The notes below the pieces were generated by a model. The model searched no databases. It saw only the letters and a list, made by a program, of their open reading frames with translations, and was not told where the DNA came from. From Parachlorella kessleri (lineage: Eukaryota > Chlorophyta > Trebouxiophyceae > Chlorellales > Chlorellaceae), in assembly GCA_001598975.1 (NCBI GenBank), contig BBXU01002330.1:1-50073 (forward strand): a stretch of 50,073 nt of DNA, read 5' to 3'. Position numbers and translations under genes: made by a program. Shown here one piece after another: positions 42,893-50,073 of the stretch (position 1 is the first letter of the stretch; every line of letters begins with the position of its first letter).

Positions 42893-45754
42893 ATGGCTTG
42901 CGTGGCGCCCCTCAACCTTGCGACAGAAGCCAGAGGACTGGCGTGGCACCAACCGGACCACGAGCTCCTGGTTACCAGGCTCGCTGCCTGCCTCCGGATG
43001 GCTGGTATAGCCGTGGAGCCAGAGGCCGTAGCGACAGCGGTGGACTGGTGCGAGAGCCGCGAAAGGCAGAGGTGAGGGTTGGGCCAGGATGCGAGCACTA
43101 CCATGAGGGTGTTCACACAGGGATAGTTACGGACCTAACTATTGGATTTGGAACTATCCTGGAACTAGCGTGGAACTATTCGCCAGTGCAAAGAAAGGAC
43201 GCCCGAAGAGTCCGGCAAGGCCTTTGCAGGTGCTTTCCGCGCCAGGCTTACGAGTATTATTGCTACTGTTGTTTGAGTTGGTGTTGTAGTCGGTCAAAGT
43301 GGAGCACGCGAAAGGGGCAGGCAGCCCATCAACGTCACGATCAGGCCCAGGGGACTCCCTCGGAGGCGATCAGACTTTTCCTACGCCGTTTGGGCACCAA
43401 ACGTGCCCAAACAACTCACGATAATAGAATAGAGTTTGTGCCGGGGCCATAACTCGATAGTTCTGGGAACTATTCGCTGGAACCGACCTCCGAGGCTTAG
43501 TTACAGAAAACGCTCGGAACTATTCTGGAACTATTCTGGAACTACGGCGGGAGCCCGTAACTATTCTGTAACTATCCCTGTGTGAATACCCTCCATGGCA
43601 CCTACCATCAATGGCAGGTGTATGGCACAGGGAAGCTACCACTGCATCTACACCAGGACAGCACCGAAGCTGTACAGCACACCCTGTGTATTATAGCGTC
43701 CTTCCTAGGGCTTCTACTGACTTTGCTGCTTGCTGGTGCTGCAGCAGCCCTCGAGGGGTACTCTCACGCAGCGAGAGCTTCTTCAGCCTTGGCACAAGCA
43801 CCCCCGACCACCAGCCTGCGTCCCTGCCAGATAGTGCAGCATCTCAGCAGCTGTCTGAGCCCACAACCTGCCAGGTATGCTTATGACTCTGGTGCTCGCT
43901 TGAAGCCGGGAATCAGTCAATACGAGCCTGCTTGCTGAGCCCTCCTGCCCTAGCTTGGCAGGGTTGGGGCACTGTGCCTGTCTGGGCCTTAGCCAGTGCT
44001 TTAGCCAGCGCCTGGGTGTGCAAGGCGACCCCAGGGCGCCCTTGGTGTTGTGCTTGGCACTCTGTGCTCACATGCTCACAGTTAATAGCTACTGTTTACC
44101 TCCTACAGGCCGCCTTCACCACGCCTGAGCCGCTGCACTACCCCGCGGCCCAGCTGTACAGCTGCCAGCCGGTGCAGCAGAGCGAGCTCCTGACTGGCAT
44201 TCATGGCGTGTACCAGCCTTACTGCACCCAGGTTATCACCGGTGAGTCACAGTCCACACCGCTGACAAGCTGTGGCTTAGGCTGCAGCCTGACCGAGCAA
44301 GGTCACAGCTGCAGTGCCGGTTCATGGGGTGCATTTTTGTTAACTGTTGTATGTGTGTGACGCATGCTGGCCGGCATCATGCATGAACAAAGACAACTAT
44401 AGCAGGCTGCCATGCTGCTGGGGGGCGCGCTGAGCATGTCGCTAAAGTCATTGTCGCATGGCTGAATGTGCCTGCAGATTCCACCAACGAGACGGCGATG
44501 CAGCTGCTTCTCAAGCTGCGGGCGCTGCAGGCGTACGAGGCTGACCTGGCTGCCTTCCAGGGGCTTCCGCCCAGCAAGCGCTACTTCTGCAGCCTCAAAG
44601 AGGTGAGGACACCATACCATCAGAATAATTCTTATGTGTTGACCGCATTGCCTCGGGCCTGCCTCGCTTTGCACTGCGTGCCTCTGCCCGCTTTCTGCAC
44701 AGGGTGCATTTTGACGCCTACAAGCGACCTTTGGCTTTGCTATGTACGGAGGTGCAGCTTGATGTTATGTTGCTTGGGTAACAGCCTGAAGGACACAGAC
44801 CGGGCATTGCGCCCACCCGGAGTGGAAGCTCACTGGTGTGTCCTGCCTGGGGTGTGCCTGCAGGCGTGCAAGAAGGTGGGGGAGGTGAAGCTGCTGCTGG
44901 TGGCCCCCGACATTAAGCACGCCCCCACCGCGGGATCCGATCCCATCAAGATGCTGCGCGAGCTGCTGCTGTCCGCCTACTCCCAGGGCGTGCCCGTCGT
45001 GTTCGTGCTCAGCCGCAGCGCCATGGGACAGGTGGGTGCTGCTGTTTCCTGCCTGGCATGGCATGGCTGACTGCACCCTGATCCTGCCTCTGTGCTCGTG
45101 CTTGCCGCCCCCTGGCGCCACGGGGCGGCCGTCCCACTGGTGCTTGCGTCCTTGCTGGGTAGCTCGCCTGCAGTAAGCTTACCCTCACTGCTCCTGCCTG
45201 GCCTGGCTCACACTATCCCTCCTGTCCTTCTCTCTGTGCAGGCCTTCAGCGTGGCGGACTGGCCCCAGAAGCACATCTCTGTGCTGGCTGTCACCAAGAC
45301 ACACGGCTGCGAGACAGAGATCCTGTCTCTGCTGGAGCAGGCGCAGCAGGTTAGTGATGGGTAGGGCTCACTCTCATGTGCCTCCTGGTGTCAACTGCAC
45401 ACAGGCAGTGCTTCTCCTCTCCGCCACGATTGCCCAGCATTATTGATGGGTCAGGGAACAACCAGGGCGTGGGTTGCCAGTGTGTCTCATCACTGGCTAG
45501 GGGTGGTGGGACCTTTCCACAGCAAGCCACCGCTCAGCATTAGACCACACTTTCTGTGTTTGTCTGCTGCCTGCCTGGCATTGGCCGGTTAGCTTCCCTG
45601 ATGCTCGCCCTTGTAGTAACCAGGACAAGAGTGCAAGCGGCAGCGTGTTGGCAGTCAGGGGCTAATAAGCTTCTGGACTGTCCTTGATGGGTTTCTCCTG
45701 TGGCCCCATGTCCTGCAGGGAATCGTGCTGCACAACCTCTGCAGGGGGTTCTAG
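42893..45754 (+). CDS. SBP2: SECIS-binding protein 2-like L7Ae-domain protein
   Basis: Exons 42893-43071, 43745-43874, 44109-44241, 44478-44602, 44864-45031, 45242-45349 and 45719-45754 join in phase to 292 aa. The region YQPYCTQVI...LLLKLRALQAYEADL...KRYFCSLKE followed by the L7Ae fold (VKLLLVAPDIKHAP...DPIKMLRELLLSAYSQGVPVVFVLSRSAMGQ) matches the C-terminal SECIS-RNA-binding part of SBP2 in order and spacing. SBP2 binds the SECIS element in selenoprotein mRNA 3' UTRs and recruits EFSec for UGA decoding as Sec. The protein is much shorter than animal SBP2, nearly just the RNA-binding half. The start (42893) is uncertain; the open frame continues upstream and a splice acceptor lies at 42878-42879. 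The last 12-codon exon is inferred from phase; without it the frame would end at 45363. The first intron contains a 487-bp MITE. Confidence 0.78.
43106..43592. mobile_element. MITE with 25-bp terminal inverted repeats and CCATG target duplication
   Basis: The left end AGGGTGTTCACACAGGGATAGTTAC and the reverse complement of the right end match at 24 of 25 positions. The direct repeat CCATG flanks it at 43101-43105 and 43593-43597, a likely 5-bp target-site duplication. Inside each end the motif GGAACTATTC (or TAACTATTC) recurs several times, like subterminal transposase-binding sites. No transposase frame is present, so it is non-autonomous. It sits wholly within an intron of the SBP2-like gene. 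Confidence 0.88.
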
Positions 45755-47440
45755 AGCTGTCCCTGCAAACACGGTGCACGAGTGGTTGACCCATCCAAAT
45801 GAAAGTGGCCCGCAGCCACGCAACGATTAAGCGGGGGGCCTCAAGTGAGTCTGTGGTGCCCTATCCAAATCCCTTACATATGACGACTATAATATATGCC
45901 CTAATTGGGTGTGTGTCAGGACGAGGCAGGGGTTGTGCACTGCAACAGTGGTGTGGTGAGCTGTTAGCATGGTGCTGTTGCACAAAGGTGTGTGTGATTA
46001 AGTAACGAGTGGCTATTGGTGCAAGCTTGTGTGTGGACGAACTTGCTGAGTGACCTCGGTGTGGGTTGCGTACTATTCTGCTTTTTCGCTAGTAGCTGAG
46101 CTTTTGCAGTGGCGGTGAAACGCCTTTGTTTGTTGATTAGACCGCGGCCGCAGCGCTGCCCGGTCCCCTTGTCTCCCACGTTTTTGCGGTGTGGTGACCG
46201 AGCCTTCCTACTGCCTGACTGTGCACCTGGACTTAGTGTACTACTGAATTGAACATCATAGACTGCCGTCAGGCTCAGTCTTGCGGTGTGTGAGGTCTAT
46301 TGCCCTGTCGGAGGATTAGTACAGCGTGAGTACCCTATACCGTGAGATCTCTTCATCCACATACCCACCCACCCACCAAGCCTTGCGTGCTCACAGTGAG
46401 TACAGCGCTTCCAGGATTTGTGCCCTAGTGGATGGTGGAACTGCGGGGACTTTGTTGTGTGTTGTGAACAGGCTCGGGGCCTCGTTTCCGCTGTGAGGCC
46501 AGTAGGCATCAGCGTGTGCATGTACCGAGTAGTGTGTGACCCAGTATGAGCTATTGCTGGCTCCCCTTAACCTAAGCCGCTTTGGTTCAGGCCTTTCAAG
46601 CTAAGTTTAGCGTCTTCTTACTACATATCGACTTGATGGGTCGTATCTCTTGGGACTAAAGCCTGTTTTCTCTCTTTTTCCTACATGGTGATCCTATAGG
46701 GCATGCACAACAACGGTTTTGTGGTCTTGCTCCTGAGTTGTCTTTCTAAATTTCCATCACCTGCAGCATGCGGTGGTGCTCTTCCGGTCCGGGTGTTGTG
46801 ATGGCATGGCATGTTGTGGACTGTGGTCCGTTTGCCTCATCCTCCGTTTTTCAACCGCCACCCTGAGCGTCGTGGGGCTGACATGGTGACATCCTGTACA
46901 CAGCCGTACTTCCTTTCCAATGCAAGAGTGCAACTGGTCAAGCTGTGCCACCCAGCAGGTGCCTTTTCAACTGGTAGTGGTGTTCGAAGACGTTTTATGT
47001 TTCTCCTTTTTCCTTCTTTGCTGGGGCAGCGTGCCATGCTTGCCAGTGGCCAGCGTGGCAACACTTGTAACATGAGGGTCATGACACAAAAGACAAGTAC
47101 AAACGTCTGACGTCCCCAACCAGGGGACGACCGCGCCAGCACACACAAAGCAAAAAATGCCACCCAAACATGAGTGTTGGCCTTTGCCACATTCGCAGCA
47201 TATGACGTGGCCATATCATACCATCATAGGCACAATCTGCATCCAGCCCTGTCAGCCCAGCTCAACTCTCACTCCCTGTTCGCACTACGTGCCACCCATG
47301 CTAATAGCAACATAATGGCCACCAAGCCTGGCTTCCAAAAATAAGATCAGGATAGCAGCTAAATGGCATCCAGACAGCCTGCCAGTGAAACTTGCAAGAC
47401 TTACTAGGCTGCACAGCCGGGCGGCCAGTCACTCCAGGCC
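45755..47440. other. Convergent region between SBP2-like and MFS genes
   Basis: About 1.7 kb without a supported gene; both 3' UTRs lie here. TGTAA occurs near 47068. Dispersed repeat copy C is at 47232-47308. Small open frames show no motifs. Confidence 0.5.
47232..47308 (+). repeat. Dispersed short repeat, copy C
   Basis: It reads GCATCCAGCCC..., then CAACTCTCAC, TGTTCGCACTACGTGCC and ACCCATGCTA, like copy A. It lies between the SBP2-like gene and the convergent MFS gene. Confidence 0.75.
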
Positions 47441-50073
47441 TCATGCCGGGGTCACAGCCTCGTCTGGGATATCGTCTGCCGGCACCGGCGCATAGGCTGC
47501 TCGCCCTCGGCTGTAGCCCGCAGCAAATGCCACCCACAGCACAGTCAAGGCGCCGCCCAGCACCGCCAGAACCGCCAGGGTCTGCTGAAGGGTCAGGTGC
47601 AGCACATCGAACGCGGCCCCGCCAAATATGCTGCTGGCGGCCTCAGTGACGGTGTACAGCGCCATCTCGACTGCGCTCATGCGGCCCAGGATGGCGTTGG
47701 GCACTCGGAGCTGCAGCAGCAGCGTGGAATAGAGCCACAGCGTCGCGCTGCCTGCATGGAGCGCACCAGTGAAAGCGAGCAGTGGTGAGAGCCGGGCGAC
47801 CCCCGGCCCGCCACCGGTCCTTCCAGGCCTCGTGACATGGAGGTTGCCCCATCGATGCGGTGGCAGATGGCTTTGGAAAGGGGCTTGGGCCAGTAGCGCC
47901 CAATGGCAGATGGAGGACGCAGTTCAAGCCCAACAAGCGATGCCCAATATGGCTCCTGAGGGGTACCCTAGCTTCGGGTTGGGTTCAAACCACGGCTTGC
48001 TGCACCTTGCAGCCAACAGCAGCAGGCAGGACGTGTCACGCACAGCAAGCACGTGGCAGCCTGACGGGCACCGCCAGCGGCCCATTCCCCTCACCCACCC
48101 ACCAGACTGTCGACATGAGCTGAACCAGCAGGTCACTAGCGATACCCCACCACCCACCTATCGACCGCACAAACGTGCTCAGCAGCAGCAGACTGATGTT
48201 GGAGGCGACGAGCATGATGACGAAGCCGACAAACATGAAGGCAAACGAGGCGGCGACACCCCATGCCAGGGCCGCTGGGCGGGGCGGCACCAGCGCGTTG
48301 AGCATGACCGGGCCTAGGAAGCAGGCGATGCCCACCTACAGGCAGGCAGGCAGGCAGGGGCACGCCAGCCGGCCTTTGTATCTTGACTTGTCCATGGACT
48401 TCCGACACAGAGACTGTCGGTTGACTTTCAAGACCCATCAGCGACCAGACCCTGGTGCTCACTGGTGCTCTCATGGGGTGTGCCCCACTCCCATGGGCGC
48501 AGGCCCCCGCTCACTTGCACGTGCTGCTGCCTGCCCCTCTGGCGCTCACTCACCACAGCAAAGATGAGCCCCAAGGTGACCGAGGCGTCTCCCAGCTTCT
48601 GCATGGCCGGCATCTGTGAGAACCTGACGTTCAGCACGTCGATGGCTCCCCACAGCAGGCTGCCGCAGCACTTGATGGTGACCAGGGTGGCCACGTCCCT
48701 GTTGTCGCTGCCCCACAGGTACCGCCACCCCTCCCAGGCGGCCAGCCACGCCTCCTGGACCGCGCCCAGCGCAGCGCCCACCACACCCGGCCCCCGCGCC
48801 GCCTGCCCCGCCGCCGCTGCCGCTGCCGCCGGGACGGCTGCGCTGTGGCCGTGGCTGTGGCCATTGATCTGTGCCAGTGCAACCAAGGGGCCCTCCTCCG
48901 CGTCTGACCGCTTGGCCTTGGGCGCTGGCGACCGCTGCACGCCCCGGGGGTCGGGGCTAAGGCGCGCGGGGGACTTGAGGCCCTCCCTTCCCCCAGGCGA
49001 CTGGTACTGCGGGTACTGCGAGACGATCTCGGGGCCGCTAGGCTGCACTGGCGGGAGCTCCCCTTCTCGCAGGCTCGGGTGCCTTCGCCCCGGCTTGGAT
49101 CTGTGGGCCGCCAGCCCCGAACCGTCCCAGTCGGGTGAGGCGCTCCGTGCCTCGCCCGCTGTAAGCAGCCAGGCTGCTTCCCCACTCCCTAGACCGTTTG
49201 CACTGTGCGGCCGGGCCGGCCCCGCGGCCTCCCCAGCCTCCAGCTGTTCACTGTCGCTATCCAGGTGTCCCAGCTCGAGCCCCAGAACAAGGTCGCTCTG
49301 GCGCTTCTTCAGCTGCCTCCGAGCAGAAATCGCCGCCGCCGCCGCCGCTGCGGCGCCGCTGTCTGGCACAGCGTGGCCATCCCCTGCTGTGCCTGCTGGG
49401 CCCCCGGGCCGGCCGAGGCTGCGCGGCAGCTGGTACGCGCACCAGGCCGCCACAAGGTAGGTCAGGCTGTCCTGCGGGGGCACAGCATGGCACACAACAC
49501 CCGCATGGGCAAGGCCAGCCATGGAGGGAACTGTTGGTGGATGGCGCAGGCTTCACCCCAGCATGGAAATGGCAGCAGCTGCACGCTGCCTCCCCAACTT
49601 GTCCCACAGAGCCCGGTCGCCCAGCGATCCCATGACACGACAACCAAGCGCAATCCCTCCTGATGACAACCTCGCTGCTGCCTTGGCACCCTGACTAACA
49701 CGAAGGTAGCCGTGGCACCACCTCCTGCCCCACCTATCGTCACCCACTGTACTGTCTGTGGAGCGGCAGGCAGCCAGGGGCGTGGGCGGTGGTGGTGCCA
49801 CCGTCGCAACGCAGCGCAGATCTCACCAGCAGGAAGCAGGTGGCATTTCCCAGCTTGGACGCCACAACCCCGCCGATGCTGGCGCCCACAGCGCCTGCAC
49901 AAGGGAACCCTCCAGGTTGCCCACCCCCTCAGTAGGAGGGTGCTTCTCTCATGCCACCGGTGCTGCTGCTGGGCTGGAAGGCTTTCAGATGCCTTCTGGG
50001 CTGCCATGGCATCTGGTGCACAAAGCCACTCTACTAGAGAGAACATATGCACGCCTGTGCCCATGGCGCGCAA
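47441..50073 (-). CDS. Major facilitator superfamily transporter (5' end outside window)
   Basis: Minus-strand exons 49894-49827, 49471-48554, 48335-48158 and 47751-47441 join in phase; the stop is at 47443-47441. The first exon seen (GAVGASIGGVVASKLGNATCFLL) is an MFS helix with the G-x3-G-x3-GG pattern. The 306-codon exon codes a helix (DSLTYLVAAWCAYQLP), then a long hydrophilic, Ala/Ser/Pro-rich loop of about 200 residues with a poly-Ala run, then further helices (CCGSLLWGAIDVLNVRF, VTLGLIFAVV). The next exons give more helices (SFAFMFVGFVIMLVASNISLLLL; LAVLAVLGGALTVLWVAFAAGY) with the motif NAILGRMSAVEM between the last ones. The layout fits the second half of a 12-helix MFS_3-type exporter with an enlarged central loop. 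The substrate cannot be told. N-terminal exons lie beyond 50073. Confidence 0.75.

Noticed and set aside
42189..43010. 273-residue plus-strand frame upstream of SBP2
   Set aside because: It runs out of frame through the first SBP2-like exon, and its composition shows no domain. It could be mobile-element debris but cannot be supported.
1..50073. CRISPR arrays, rRNA or tRNA genes
   Set aside because: No regularly spaced repeats with unique spacers were seen, and no T-arm consensus with a matching cloverleaf was found.

Overview
The window is nuclear DNA from a green alga, most likely a chlorophyte (Chlorophyceae or Trebouxiophyceae). It is GC-rich. The genes are split by many short GT...AG introns, often ending GCAG. 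The gene content is plant- or algal-like: a plastid RNase II/R (RNR1-like), the photosystem II assembly factor LPA2, a GAF-PAS-TKL kinase, RWP-RK factors, an organellar RsmE-type rRNA methyltransferase and a SECIS-binding protein 2 homologue. All gene models were built by eye from reading frame, splice sites and splice phase. No transcripts or database searches were available.

Layout. 1-2.6 kb: 3' part of an RNR1-like exoribonuclease (+), cut by the left edge. 3.4-5.1 kb: LPA2 (-). 5.3-9.6 kb: GAF-PAS-kinase (+), head-to-head with LPA2. 9.9-23.9 kb: a tandem segmental duplication. Unit 2 (about 16.5-23.9 kb) holds an RWP-RK gene (+) and the 3' half of a long CCCH zinc-finger/SR-rich gene (-), which continues to 28.3 kb. 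Unit 1 (about 9.9-16.1 kb) is a decayed copy: an RWP-RK pseudogene and a truncated CCCH/SR pseudogene. 28.9-30.4 kb: unknown coiled-coil-like protein (+). 31.6-33.4 kb: RsmE-type 16S rRNA m3U methyltransferase (-). 34.1-40.1 kb: glutamine-rich protein (+). 42.9-45.8 kb: SBP2-like L7Ae protein (+), with a 487-bp MITE in its first recognised intron. 47.4-50.1 kb: MFS transporter (-), cut by the right edge.

Functions. LPA2, RNR1 and RsmE all serve the chloroplast (PSII assembly, plastid RNA maturation or decay, plastid ribosome modification). The SBP2 homologue implies that this alga makes selenoproteins. The RWP-RK, CCCH/SR and Q-rich proteins look like nuclear regulators. The most unusual items are the decaying tandem duplication, the combination of domains in the 1,568-residue CCCH/SR protein, a kinase whose DFG aspartate is replaced by His, a 5-bp-TSD MITE with repeated subterminal motifs, and a short dispersed repeat seen in at least five places.
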